A stretch of 41,924 nucleotides of DNA from Bacillota bacterium (GCA_003501365.1 DNPP01000425.1:1-41924); one strand, 5' to 3'. Counted from the first letter of the stretch, positions 7,167 to 15,182 are shown. Translations and numbers: made by a program. Notes: generated from the sequence alone by a model not told the origin.

Positions 7167-9836
7167 ATGAAAAACCAGTTACTTGAATACGCCCTTTACT
7201 ATCATAACACTCTCCAATGGAGTGTCATTCCATTACGCAAAGATAAAAAATCTTTTATAAAGTGGGAGGAATTTCAGACCCGGCACGCTTCCGAGGAAGA
7301 GATCCTTTCCTGGTGGAAAGAATGGCCTAATGCCAATATTGGAATTATTACCGGCCAAATAAGCGGGATTGTTGTCTTGGATATTGACGGCGAAGGCGCT
7401 AAAACCTTGGCTCCATTTGTGGCCGTCGAACCATTGCCGCAGACCCCGAAATCAATTACCCGGAACGGAAACCATTATATTTTTAAACATCCGGGGCTTG
7501 AAGTGCGGAATTTTGTCCGCAAAGATTTAGCCGACATGCATTTTCGCGGCGACGGCGGTTATATTGTGGCTCCGCCAAGTATTCATGAAACCGGTCATAT
7601 ATACTCCTGGGAAGTCCAACCGGGGGAAATTGCCTTGGCACCGATGCCGAAATTTTTGCTTAAGCTTTGTATTGAGCGGGATGTTATGCTGCCTTCCACC
7701 GGCTCCGGGAAGAGCGGTAAACATCAAAAAAAAGTTGACGCTGAGAATGCCCTTTCCGGCGTGCCGGAAGGCCAACGTGACGCTTCGATATTTCAGTACG
7801 CTTGTAGTTTGCGCTCTCGAAACGTCGAACTTGCCGAGGCCAGGCAGCTTATTTTGACCATGGCCGCGAATTGTTCACCGCCGTTTTCCGAAAGCCAGGC
7901 GCTTATAAAACTGGAACAAGCATGGAAATTTGAACCGGGGAATGTGGAAGATCCTATCACGCTTATAAAAAACGCGATATCTTTTTTAGAGGCCATAAAT
8001 GCCCTAGAACAAGTCTATTCTCCAGATGGAATGAATGGGCTTGCATTACTCCGAACGAACGAGCCGAGTCAATATCCGCTCATCAAGCAAGCTTTAAAAA
8101 AGAAATTCGGGACTGAACTTAACCTGAACGAATTGGAAAAAGCGGTTAGTAAACAAATCGCCGAGAATAACAAATTGCGGATTGTCGAGGGTAACGAACC
8201 ACCGCCATTACTCGAACAAGTACTAAAAAATTTACCAGTTAAGGAGCTTCGGAAACCACATTCCTGGAATATCACCGAGAATGGAATTTGGCAGGATTCA
8301 AAATATGGCCCGATTTGCGCCTGCCCGGTGCCAGTCATTATTACCGGCAGACTTCATAATTGGGAGCATGCCGACTACAAGACGGAAATTCAATTTTACC
8401 GCGATCAATGCTGGAAAAAGATTGTTGCCAATAATGCAACGATTTACGACAACCGGGCTATTATTCAATTAGCCAACAAAGATTTGCCGGTTTCATCAAA
8501 TAGTTCTAAACACCTGGTGCGTTTTTTGGAAGAATTTCAGCGTGAGAATTTGGAAGTAATCCCGGTCATTAAATCAACTTCTCATCTTGGCTGGGTAGAC
8601 TCGAATTTTATTCCCGGAGTGGCCGGAGATATCCGGATTGATTCCGAAGATAATTTTACTTATACCGGATACCATTCAGCCGGAGATTATACAAAGTGGC
8701 TAAAACTGGCGACTAGAATTCGGAATTATCCGCTGGCCCGGTTTATACTCTCTGCCAGTTTCGCCGCGCCGCTTTTAAGACTTCTCGGCCAGCGCGTTTA
8801 TATTATTCATCTTTGGGGGCCTACACGTTTCGGAAAATCGGCCGCGCTCAAATTTGCTCTTTCAGTCTGGGGTGATCCGGATATTACCCTGGCCAATTTT
8901 AACGCGACAAAGACCGGTTTGGAACGTTTAATTGCATTTTATTGTGACTTACCTCTAGGACTTGATGAGCGGCAAGTAGTGGGGGATAAACAAGGTTTTA
9001 TTGATTCTCTGGTTTATCTTCTGGGACTTGGAAAAGGGAAGGCAAGGGGAGCGAAAACAGGCGGACTTCAGGATTTTAATTATTGGCGCTCTATTGTTTT
9101 AACCAATGGAGAAATGCCCCTGGCCGACTCATCATCAAGCGCCGGCATCCGGACCCGCGCTTTAGAACTTTATGGTAGACCCATTGACGATGAAGAATTT
9201 GCCGTTGAAGTCCATCAATCATTAAGGGATTGTTTCGGAATACCCGGGCCGACGTTTGTTAAAAAAATTATTGAAGTAAAAAAAGATACCCCGGAGCAAT
9301 TCGGCGACGGTTATGATGCGATTTTTAAACACCTTACCAAGAAATGGCCGGATCGAATTTCAAGTCATATTTCCGCCGTCTCGATTGTAACTTTGGCTGA
9401 TATGTTGGCAAGTCAATGGATTTTCGGAATAAGGGAGGAGCTTGCCACAGAACAAGCTTTGGAACTTGCCGGAGAAATCCTCAATTCTTTGGAATCCGTC
9501 AAGGAAATTGACGATGCTACCCGTTCTTATCAATTTTTTATGTCCTGGTTTTCGTCCAATTATGAACATTTTCAGGAACGAGCCGATGAAAAATACGGAT
9601 TCCAACAGATTGGGACTATTTTTGTTTACCCGCATATTTTTGAAAAATTCATGGGAGAAGCAGGTTTTAATCCGCACCGGGTATTAAAAGACTGGGCCGA
9701 ACATGGCTGGATTGAAACTGAAAGCTGGGGACAGGAGCAGAAAAAAAGGCTTAAGGTAAAGAAAAAAGACCCGCAGACTAATGTTTATATTTATTGGGTA
9801 GCAATTAATCGGATGGATGCCGGGGATATCAAATAA
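7167..9836 (+). CDS. Bifunctional primase-polymerase / DUF927 helicase
   Basis: An 889-residue replication protein, starting at ATG 7167 after gagggtga. Residues about 1-200 are a PrimPol (archaeo-eukaryotic primase) domain: IPLRKDKKSFIKWEEF, NIGIITG, catalytic DID at 72-74, and HFRGDGGYIVAPPS. A linker and a primase C-terminal helical part follow. From about 500 there is a DUF927-type helicase module with Walker A GPTRFGKS near 551 and a LDERQVVG Walker B-like stretch. Such fusions prime and unwind at phage or plasmid origins. It is first in a short operon with 9853-10786, downstream of a terminator. This is the main replication initiator candidate. Confidence 0.88.
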   Translation: MKNQLLEYALYYHNTLQWSVIPLRKDKKSFIKWEEFQTRHASEEEILSWWKEWPNANIGIITGQISGIVVLDIDGEGAKTLAPFVAVEPLPQTPKSITRNGNHYIFKHPGLEVRNFVRKDLADMHFRGDGGYIVAPPSIHETGHIYSWEVQPGEIALAPMPKFLLKLCIERDVMLPSTGSGKSGKHQKKVDAENALSGVPEGQRDASIFQYACSLRSRNVELAEARQLILTMAANCSPPFSESQALIKLEQAWKFEPGNVEDPITLIKNAISFLEAINALEQVYSPDGMNGLALLRTNEPSQYPLIKQALKKKFGTELNLNELEKAVSKQIAENNKLRIVEGNEPPPLLEQVLKNLPVKELRKPHSWNITENGIWQDSKYGPICACPVPVIITGRLHNWEHADYKTEIQFYRDQCWKKIVANNATIYDNRAIIQLANKDLPVSSNSSKHLVRFLEEFQRENLEVIPVIKSTSHLGWVDSNFIPGVAGDIRIDSEDNFTYTGYHSAGDYTKWLKLATRIRNYPLARFILSASFAAPLLRLLGQRVYIIHLWGPTRFGKSAALKFALSVWGDPDITLANFNATKTGLERLIAFYCDLPLGLDERQVVGDKQGFIDSLVYLLGLGKGKARGAKTGGLQDFNYWRSIVLTNGEMPLADSSSSAGIRTRALELYGRPIDDEEFAVEVHQSLRDCFGIPGPTFVKKIIEVKKDTPEQFGDGYDAIFKHLTKKWPDRISSHISAVSIVTLADMLASQWIFGIREELATEQALELAGEILNSLESVKEIDDATRSYQFFMSWFSSNYEHFQERADEKYGFQQIGTIFVYPHIFEKFMGEAGFNPHRVLKDWAEHGWIETESWGQEQKKRLKVKKKDPQTNVYIYWVAINRMDAGDIK

Positions 9837-9852
9837 CATTAGGAGGGATACA

Positions 9853-10338
9853 ATGAATATCAAAGATGCTATTAATAGTCACATTGCGAAAGAAGAAGGG
9901 ACCACATCGGCCCCGATAACTGTTGAAGATTTTAAAGGCGAAAGAACCAAAACTTATCAAAGGCATTACGATCCACGCTGGGATGATTTAACCGATGATT
10001 CTCGATACTGGGATTTAATTTTGTATGCATCAACCAAAAGAGATATTGAATTGGCTTCCGGTCTTATATTCATTCGAGCTATCGGTGCCGCAATCCAATC
10101 AGAACAATTTAAAGTTAAAAATTCAGAGAATGGCGAACTTGAAGTTAAAACAATGCTGGTTATTCGCCCGCTTATTGATGAAAGAGGACTGATCGGCTGG
10201 GAAACTAAAGAGCATTACGAATCGTTCCGGGACAAGCACCTTAAACCATATTTCCCGATAATCCGGCAAATGTTGGACATCCTTGGCAATCCGGACTGGT
10301 TTCAAAAAATTCAGGAGAATCAACATGCCGAAAACTAA
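9853..10338 (+). CDS. Hypothetical phage protein, 161 aa
   Basis: Starts at ATG 9853 after ttaggagggataca. The 161-residue product is charged, with a helical core around ASGLIFIRAIGAAIQ and no recognised motifs. It lies between the primase-helicase and the VRR-NUC nuclease and overlaps the latter by 14 bases, suggesting a replication or recombination accessory role. Function unknown. Confidence 0.65.
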   Translation: MNIKDAINSHIAKEEGTTSAPITVEDFKGERTKTYQRHYDPRWDDLTDDSRYWDLILYASTKRDIELASGLIFIRAIGAAIQSEQFKVKNSENGELEVKTMLVIRPLIDERGLIGWETKEHYESFRDKHLKPYFPIIRQMLDILGNPDWFQKIQENQHAEN

Positions 10339-10786
10339 AACAATTCAGGCCACCGGGCCGGATGGGCGACCAGTCGAGATTGAACTTATTAAAAATCCGA
10401 AAAAGAAGAAAGAACATAAGCCGAAAGAATCCAGTATCACAGCCAATATTTTAGAATATCTTAATAGCTTGCCGGGAGTAAAAGCCAAGAAACGGCATCA
10501 AAGCGCATACCAACGGAATGAGCCGGATATTGATGCTTGTACAATGGTTTATATTTCTGTATATACGACTAAGGCTAATAAGGTTATGAAAGACCAGAAA
10601 GATGCTACAATGATACCAATCGCAATAGCCTATAAATTTGAAGTTAAAAAGCCGGGGGAAGAGTCAACCCCGGCCCAAAAAACTACTCAGGAAATTTGGA
10701 AATCATTCGGAGTAAGGGTACATGTAGTGTTTTCGAAGGAGGATGTAAGAAAGATTATGATTATGGATGGATTTGATACAAAATAA
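10325..10786 (+). CDS. VRR-NUC domain nuclease
   Basis: A 153-residue PD-(D/E)XK nuclease of the VRR-NUC type, started at ATG 10325 inside the end of the previous gene (caggagaatcaac upstream). A Lys-rich N-terminus is followed by KRHQSAYQRNEPDIDAC, then FEVKKPGEESTPAQ and a GVRVHVVFSKEDVRKI end. The catalytic set would be D of EPDID and E/K of FEVK. Phage VRR-NUC proteins are thought to process branched or replicating DNA, often next to helicases. An insertion (ISVYTTKANK...) lies between the catalytic motifs. Confidence 0.8.
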   Translation: MPKTKTIQATGPDGRPVEIELIKNPKKKKEHKPKESSITANILEYLNSLPGVKAKKRHQSAYQRNEPDIDACTMVYISVYTTKANKVMKDQKDATMIPIAIAYKFEVKKPGEESTPAQKTTQEIWKSFGVRVHVVFSKEDVRKIMIMDGFDTK

Positions 10787-10796
10787 TAAAAATGAA

Positions 10797-10822
10797 GTCA
10801 ATATTAAACAACTAATATTGAC
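10797..10822 (-). terminator. Hairpin terminator, mainly for the leftward ankyrin gene
   Basis: A perfect 10-bp stem (gtcaatatta / taatattgac) with a 6-base loop. On the minus strand it is followed by a T-rich run (ttcatttttattatttt), so it terminates leftward transcription. It may also separate the early operon from the ankyrin gene. Confidence 0.65.
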
Positions 10823-10919
10823 CTTCTCGTTAGAATTGAGATTTATCCATAATCTGAGATTTTTAATTTAAAATACTTACAATTAAGTTAGGAATTATCT
10901 CTATATTTTACTCATTAAT

Positions 10920-11804
10920 TTACGACTTAAATTTTTTTAAAAAATCTACAATATGATCTTGTCCTTCATGCTCAGCCCATGCTAATGCGGTATTTCCATC
11001 GTTATCTTTTTCATCAATATTTGCATGATTTAATAATAAAAAATCAACTGCTCCCTTTTGGCCTTTAGATGCCGCAAAATGAAGAGGTGTCATTCCAGTA
11101 TCACTTTTTTCATTTATTTTTGCCCCATTTTTTATAAATAGACTTAAAAATGAGGTGTCATCGGTAACACCAACTGCAAAATGAAAAGGAGTACATCCCA
11201 AATTAGATCTAGCGTTAATATTGGCTCCATTTTTTATTAATAATTCGACCGTCTCTCTAGCTCCTCCTGTGGCGGCATAATGTAATGGTGTAACATCGTT
11301 TGCATCTCTGATATTTATATCGATGCCCTTTTCTAAAAGAATTTTAACTATTTCTTGGCGATTTTGAGTACAAGCTATATGAATCGCAGTATACCCATCA
11401 TTGTTCTTGAGTTTTAAATCGGCACCATATTCTATCAAAATATTAACTATATTAACAAAACCACCAAACGCAGCATAAATCAAGGGAGATGTTTCAGAAG
11501 AATCCAAAAAATTAACGTCAGCTCCATTTTTTAATAATTCAATGGTTGCATTAACCTTATTTTTGGCTACAGCACAATGTAAAGCTGCCGCACCATTCTT
11601 TAATTCTCGTTTATTGATATCTGCTTTATTTTCTAATAAAAGTTTGATTATTTTATCCTTATCACATAAAGCGGCCTTATGTATAGGGCATAAACCTTTT
11701 AGACGAGAATTTACTAATTTGGGGAATTCCTGTATATAAAGTTTAACTTGGTTAATATCTCCATTTTCAATATAATTAAAAAGGTCCCATTGTTCTTCTG
11801 ACAT
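10920..11804 (-). CDS. Ankyrin-repeat protein
   Basis: A 294-residue protein made almost entirely of ankyrin repeats, about eight units of 33 residues with clear consensus pieces (GxTAIHIACTQNRQEIVKIL, DVTPLHYAATGG, GMTPLHFAASKG, GNTALAWAEHEG). No signal peptide or membrane segment is present, so it acts in the cytoplasm through protein binding. It has its own terminator and a good Shine-Dalgarno (aaaggagcaaac) and stands alone against the flanking operon. The sequence is clearly AT-richer than the replication genes, which marks it as a moron. The partner is unknown; host take-over, exclusion and lysogenic fitness are possible. Confidence 0.85.
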   Translation of the reverse strand: MSEEQWDLFNYIENGDINQVKLYIQEFPKLVNSRLKGLCPIHKAALCDKDKIIKLLLENKADINKRELKNGAAALHCAVAKNKVNATIELLKNGADVNFLDSSETSPLIYAAFGGFVNIVNILIEYGADLKLKNNDGYTAIHIACTQNRQEIVKILLEKGIDINIRDANDVTPLHYAATGGARETVELLIKNGANINARSNLGCTPFHFAVGVTDDTSFLSLFIKNGAKINEKSDTGMTPLHFAASKGQKGAVDFLLLNHANIDEKDNDGNTALAWAEHEGQDHIVDFLKKFKS

Positions 11805-11933
11805 CTGAAGTTTGCTCCTTTATTTGTAATTTCATCCATATAGATGAGGTCAACAAAGAAGTTTAAATTAAGAAAATACTAATATAAAATAAGTATAACA
11901 TAAAAAAAAATTTAGTACTGATTATTATCTAAA
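11805..11933. other. AT-rich intergenic upstream of the ankyrin gene
   Basis: Very AT-rich DNA that should hold the ankyrin promoter on the minus strand. I see no single convincing -35/-10 pair with correct spacing and no ORF. Confidence 0.4.
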
Positions 11934-11959
11934 GACGCCGGAAGAAAAGCTCCGGCGTC
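11934..11959 (-). terminator. Terminator of the leftward early operon
   Basis: A 9-bp GC-rich perfect stem (gacgccgga / tccggcgtc) with an 8-base loop. On the minus strand it follows the last gene (11976-12155) and is followed by tttagat. Confidence 0.7.
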
Positions 11960-11975
11960 GCGTCATTTAAAAAGT

Positions 11976-12155
11976 TTATTTTTTATTCCAAGGTAACTTA
12001 TCAGCCATTCTGACACTAGCCTCGCCAACATACTCTTGCAATTTCTCAGCCGTTATATCTTGAATAGTTTTTTTAGGTTTCTCCAACGCCGCTAAAATCT
12101 TAACTTTGGCGAGGAGATCTTCCGGAATTAAGACGGTTTTCATTGGTTGTAACAT
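11976..12155 (-). CDS. Small ribbon-helix-helix-like protein, 59 aa
   Basis: Start chosen at minus-strand ATG 12155, which has aaaggaggattagtaaa in front; the frame is open further upstream. The N-terminal MKTVLIPEDLLAKVKILAALE resembles the strand-helix start of a CopG/Arc-type ribbon-helix-helix protein. The C-terminus (WNKK) is basic. Last gene of the leftward operon, directly after the SLOG gene. Could be a regulator or an accessory factor. Confidence 0.5.
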   Translation of the reverse strand: MLQPMKTVLIPEDLLAKVKILAALEKPKKTIQDITAEKLQEYVGEASVRMADKLPWNKK

Positions 12156-12159
12156 TTTA

Positions 12160-12696
12160 CTAATCCTCCTTTTTCTCAAAATTTTGATTTAGGATAAACC
12201 CGTGTTTGAGGATTCTAATGATCTGAATTTCAATCCCTTTTCTTTTGGCATGATTAATAGTATCTTTGGTCCCGCTTTGGTCACCATCCCAGACTGTGAT
12301 TAACTTATCTGATTCATTAATCATCCATTTGTTACGGGCGAAATACTTCCATTTTTTGGCGGGATCAGGATTGACATCAACAACTTGATCGGCTTGAGAT
12401 AATAACTTCTGATAATCTTCTATTTGGCCAGGGTTCCAAAGTTCATCCTGGCCCGGAAATGGTCGGGCGATGATTAATTTCAGATATGGATAGAATCGTT
12501 TAAATAAAAGGACAATTTCCGCGCCCCACTGGTCAACACCAAGGGCGCCACCAGTAATAAAAGTAGTTGCACCTTCTAAAATTGCTTGTTCAATTGCCTT
12601 ATACAAGCGATTTTTAATCTTGGTGGTTAAAGGATTATTATCATTATAACCGCCGAGTTTGTCGGGTCTGGGTCCGGCTATACAAATAACTTTCAT
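12160..12696 (-). CDS. SLOG-family (YpsA/DprA-like Rossmann) protein
   Basis: A 178-residue Rossmann-like protein of the SLOG superfamily, close to YpsA (DUF1273). It begins with VICIAGPRPDKLGG, has TFITGGALGVDQWGAEI (nucleotide-binding Gly loop) at about 47-63, and has DKLITVWDGDQSGTKDTI near the C-terminus. SLOG proteins bind nucleotide-derived ligands or nucleic acid; phage copies are common and mostly unassigned. It is preceded by aaggaggtaatta and co-transcribed with the DUF932 gene. The ligand is unknown. Confidence 0.8.
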   Translation of the reverse strand: MKVICIAGPRPDKLGGYNDNNPLTTKIKNRLYKAIEQAILEGATTFITGGALGVDQWGAEIVLLFKRFYPYLKLIIARPFPGQDELWNPGQIEDYQKLLSQADQVVDVNPDPAKKWKYFARNKWMINESDKLITVWDGDQSGTKDTINHAKRKGIEIQIIRILKHGFILNQNFEKKED

Positions 12697-12727
12697 TTAA
12701 TTACCTCCTTACAATTTTCTTAGTGAA

Positions 12728-12748
12728 GCCGGGACTTTGCGCCCCGGC
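12728..12748 (-). repeat. Intercistronic hairpin, copy 1
   Basis: Stem gccggg / cccggc plus one inner pair around tttgc, with an A-C mismatch. No T run follows, so it is not a classical terminator. Nearly the same hairpin occurs at 13868-13886. It may limit read-through or stabilise the 3' end of the DUF932 message. Confidence 0.5.
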
Positions 12749-12761
12749 AACTTTTAAAAAG

Positions 12762-13832
12762 CTAGGCAACTTCGGCCAGTTTCTGCCACTGTATCGGCTC
12801 CAAGGTGATGACCTCACCGCCGATCCGTTCCAGTTCGGTGGAGCGTTCATAATCTTGCTCGGTATTGGCGAGAAACGTAATGGCGTTGGCAAGTCCCCAC
12901 TGGGTAAGACCGTCGCCGCCTTCAACCAATTGCATTAAAAGACCGGAACGTTCTTTCTCCCGGATGTCGAACTTTTCAACAACCTTATCAATGACCGTAT
13001 CCAGGGGAGCGGTAATCCGGCGTGTGGTAGAATCAACCATAATTCCCCGGAGTTTATTAAATTGAACTTCATCAAATGCGGCTCTGACCGTATCCTGCAA
13101 CTTCATCATGAAAGCGGCGTCATCCATCCGGCGCGTGCTATCCCGGTAAATCTCGGTGTACTCATCCAGATCCCGGGTGTACCGGCCTACATGATAACGT
13201 TTCATTGCCAAATCATTAACTATTGCGCCATTTTTGCAGATTAACCGATATAAAAGCGGTTCAACCTTCACCGAACCAAGCCCGACTTCGGAATTCGAAA
13301 TGGAGATACCGGCCTGAACAAAATCGCCGGGTTTAACTTCAAATTCTAGGCGCTTTGTAACAGCTTTAATATAAAGATGTCCGTCTGTGACCTGACTGGA
13401 TACTACTTCGACCTGACCATCATTTATTAAAATTGGCAGCGCCGCCTGGGCTATATCAAAATTGTCGATAGTGCGATAACGGTTAGACAAAAACGCGCGG
13501 GCTTCGGCATCCAGACAACGAACCAAGCGCGGTTGATTTTTGGCATTTAGCCAGTGATTAACGTTGGTTACTAGCAGATCCGAAGCTTTACTGCGCATAA
13601 TTCCATAATACTTAGAGGGAATTTCGGCCCACTCCCGAAGTTGATCTTCCGCCAGTGGTTTCATTTGTAGTTTTGCTATGCCTTGACTGCCCCGGTCGAC
13701 ATTCATCATTAACCTGCCGTTTTCATTTGGCTCCACTTGAAGAAGACGGGAAGGCGCTAAAAAATCCTGTTTCGCTAAGTTCTGACGTTCCAACTCTTTC
13801 GCGAGGTCAACCAATGATAAACCTTGATTCAT
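12762..13832 (-). CDS. DUF932 phage/plasmid-like protein
   Basis: A 356-residue protein of the DUF932 family, which is common in phages, plasmids and conjugative elements. Typical stretches include ADQ/EDQLREWAEIPSKYYG, RAFLSNRYRTIDN, and the C-terminal LVEGGDGLTQWGLANAITFLAN. The biochemical role of the family is not established. It is preceded by aaaggagcg and flanked by the two related intercistronic hairpins. Expression is predicted from the repressor-controlled leftward promoter near 15 kb. Confidence 0.82.
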   Translation of the reverse strand: MNQGLSLVDLAKELERQNLAKQDFLAPSRLLQVEPNENGRLMMNVDRGSQGIAKLQMKPLAEDQLREWAEIPSKYYGIMRSKASDLLVTNVNHWLNAKNQPRLVRCLDAEARAFLSNRYRTIDNFDIAQAALPILINDGQVEVVSSQVTDGHLYIKAVTKRLEFEVKPGDFVQAGISISNSEVGLGSVKVEPLLYRLICKNGAIVNDLAMKRYHVGRYTRDLDEYTEIYRDSTRRMDDAAFMMKLQDTVRAAFDEVQFNKLRGIMVDSTTRRITAPLDTVIDKVVEKFDIREKERSGLLMQLVEGGDGLTQWGLANAITFLANTEQDYERSTELERIGGEVITLEPIQWQKLAEVA

Positions 13833-13867
13833 TTGTAAACACGCTCCTTTAATTTTTTTTATTTAAA

Positions 13868-13886
13868 CCGGGGCTTTGCGCCCCGG
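13868..13886 (-). repeat. Intercistronic hairpin, copy 2
   Basis: Perfect 7-bp stem ccggggc / gccccgg with loop tttgc, downstream of the 69-aa gene on the minus strand and followed there by tttaaat. Sister of the hairpin at 12728-12748. Confidence 0.5.
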
Positions 13887-13890
13887 CGAC

Positions 13891-14100
13891 TTATAAACCA
13901 TCTTGACGGTAACAATAACCATTAAAGGGGTTCATCAGAGCTTCTTGCAACCGGCCATCGACTTCGATGTAGTATTTACCTGCATTGTCAACATAAATAG
14001 GTTCTACTTTTATTGTCCCTTTCGGCTGTTGATAAACAACTTCACCTTTCGGGAATTGGATATTACCTGATTTACCATCTTTCTGCCAAGGCTCATACAT
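13891..14100 (-). CDS. Hypothetical protein, 69 aa
   Basis: A 69-residue protein with a good Shine-Dalgarno (aaaaggagagtggtttt). It is rich in beta-like, aromatic residues (KVEPIYVDNAGKYYIEVDGR). It lies between the RadC-like and DUF932 genes in the leftward operon. No family recognised. Confidence 0.55.
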   Translation of the reverse strand: MYEPWQKDGKSGNIQFPKGEVVYQQPKGTIKVEPIYVDNAGKYYIEVDGRLQEALMNPFNGYCYRQDGL

Positions 14101-14159
14101 AAAACCACTCTCCTTTTAAATTGGATCGATCGGCTCGGTCCCTGACTTACAAAATAGTC

Positions 14160-14171
14160 TGCATGCATGCA
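14160..14171. promoter_or_regulatory. Operator TGCATGCATGCA
   Basis: A perfect 12-bp palindrome identical to the site at 2248-2259, between the RadC-like gene and the 69-aa gene. I see no properly spaced promoter over it. Confidence 0.5.
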
Positions 14172-14185
14172 GGTAAGAGGGCGAA

Positions 14186-14632
14186 CTAAAAATAGCTATG
14201 TTCTTTGAAACTATAAAACCTCCCTTCGTCGCCTATAATGATATGATCGATAACCGGAATACCTAATAACTCTCCGGCGTCGCGGAGTCGGTTAGTTAAC
14301 GCTAAATCGTCCTGACTTGGCGAAGGTTCGCCACTGGGGTGGTTATGACCGAGGATGACTCCGGCAGCGTTCGCTAGAATAACCGGTTTAAAAACTTCGC
14401 GCGGATGAACCGGGCAACTTGACAACATACCAATAGCTACGGTATTAATGCCGATAATCTGATTTTTTGTATTTAACATTATAACGACAAAGTTTTCACG
14501 ATCAACACCGGTCAAAAATGCATTCAAAATTTCCGTAACATCAGTCGGTTTTACAATTTTTTTCAGGTTTGATCTCTGGGAACCGTCGCGAACTAAGCGA
14601 ACTTGGTATATAGGCAAACGATACAGATACAT
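14186..14632 (-). CDS. RadC-type JAB/MPN domain protein
   Basis: About 148 residues containing only the JAMM domain of RadC: LGHNHPSGEPSPSQDD supplies the HxH and distal D of the zinc site. The N-terminal helix-hairpin-helix of chromosomal RadC is missing. Start at ATG 14632 (a TTG lies two codons upstream); aaaaggag precedes it. Such stand-alone RadC proteins are common in phages and mobile elements and their substrate is unknown. It follows the short cationic peptide gene on the same strand. Confidence 0.85.
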   Translation of the reverse strand: MYLYRLPIYQVRLVRDGSQRSNLKKIVKPTDVTEILNAFLTGVDRENFVVIMLNTKNQIIGINTVAIGMLSSCPVHPREVFKPVILANAAGVILGHNHPSGEPSPSQDDLALTNRLRDAGELLGIPVIDHIIIGDEGRFYSFKEHSYF

Positions 14633-14666
14633 CTCCAATCAACTCCTTTTAAAAAAATGTTGACCA

Positions 14667-14675
14667 TGATATAAT
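14667..14675 (+). promoter_or_regulatory. Extended -10 promoter, antisense to the peptide gene
   Basis: tgatataat reads as TG-N-TATAAT, an extended -10 element with a perfect hexamer. The -35 region is weak (ttttaa). It points rightward into the 3' end of the 37-codon peptide gene. Confidence 0.55.
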
Positions 14676-14681
14676 AGGTTG

Positions 14682-14802
14682 GGGTGGAGGGGTTTAACCC
14701 CCTCCTGGAAATTAGCGTTTAAGAAATTTCTTAGAACGCCGGATGCGCTTGATCTCTAAAGCTATCGCAAGTAGCTTTAAAACGATATCAAGCGCATCTT
14801 TT
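14682..14802 (+). ncRNA. Candidate antisense RNA with three hairpins
   Basis: Downstream of the extended -10 box lie three successive hairpins: ggagggg/cccctcc-type near 14687-14706; gcgtt-taagaa at 14715-14739; and a long composite stem (gatgcgcttgat 14742-14753 with atcaagcgcatc 14787-14798, and taaagct/agcttta inside), ending with ctttta. It would be antisense to most of the peptide ORF. Promoter and structure are seen; transcription is inferred. Confidence 0.4.
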
Positions 14803-14825
14803 ATGTGCCCCAACATGCTGAACAT
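14712..14825 (-). CDS. Short cationic amphipathic peptide, 37 aa
   Basis: A 37-codon frame with an almost perfect anti-SD match (aaagggggtg) directly before it. The second ATG at 14816 gives the better spacing and 34 residues. The product has an amphipathic/hydrophobic core (ALDIVLKLLAIALEI) and a strongly basic end (KRIRRSKKFLKR). The coding sequence itself folds into a long hairpin, and a rightward promoter lies at its 3' end. These are traits of type I toxins, but the sequence matches no toxin family I know, and it could be a small membrane-active or regulatory peptide. It is first in the leftward operon. Confidence 0.5.
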   Translation of the reverse strand: MFSMLGHIKDALDIVLKLLAIALEIKRIRRSKKFLKR

Positions 14826-14871
14826 CACCCCCTTTCAGCCTTTAATCTGAAGGCGTTCCACGTGAAACGCA

Positions 14872-14883
14872 TGCACGCATGCA
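14872..14883. promoter_or_regulatory. Operator TGCACGCATGCA
   Basis: Member of the TGCA-N4-TGCA family about 47 bp upstream of the peptide start. A weak minus-strand promoter (TTGAAA, 16 bp, TACTAT) points at it, so the site may lie at a start point. Confidence 0.55.
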
Positions 14884-15001
14884 AATAGTAAAATAAAAAA
14901 ATAAGTTTTCAAGGTACTATAACTCTGGAACTTTGTGTTCCTGCTGCAACCCTAATATGGGTTCTTTCGCTGTTATTCCTATACAATAAATCTATAATAA
15001 T

Positions 15002-15030
15002 AGTATATCATAAAATCATACTATTAGCAA
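15002..15030 (-). promoter_or_regulatory. Leftward operon promoter with overlapping operator
   Basis: Minus strand TTGCTA, exactly 17 bp, TATACT. The operator variant AGCAAGCGTGCA (15026-15037) overlaps the -35 box. It should drive the peptide, RadC, DUF932 and SLOG genes. Confidence 0.7.
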
Positions 15031-15074
15031 GCGTGCAAGCAAAATAGGTCTAAAGTCCTAGCGTGCGTGCAGGC

Positions 15075-15103
15075 TTGCAATAGCATGAAAAAAGCTATAC
15101 AAT
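15075..15103 (+). promoter_or_regulatory. Rightward late-side promoter with overlapping operator
   Basis: TTGCAA, exactly 17 bp, TACAAT. The operator TGCAGGCTTGCA (15068-15079) overlaps the -35 box. Transcription would start near 15110, only about 35 bases before a terminator hairpin. Confidence 0.7.
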
Positions 15104-15142
15104 AATGTTGCAGACAGACACGCTCTTTTCTCCTTACTCGTG

Positions 15143-15171
15143 CCACTCGTTAACCACGGGTGGACTTTTTT
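15143..15171 (+). terminator. Leader terminator before the late operon
   Basis: Stem ccactcgt / acgggtgg (8 bp with one G-T pair), 5-base loop, then ac and six T. With the promoter at 15075 it defines an RNA of about 60 nt. Confidence 0.7.
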
Positions 15172-15182
15172 AAAAACGAATT

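Noticed and set aside
14659..14675. Classical promoter using ttgacc as -35
   Set aside because: Only 4 bp separate ttgacc from tataat; the extended -10 reading is kept instead.
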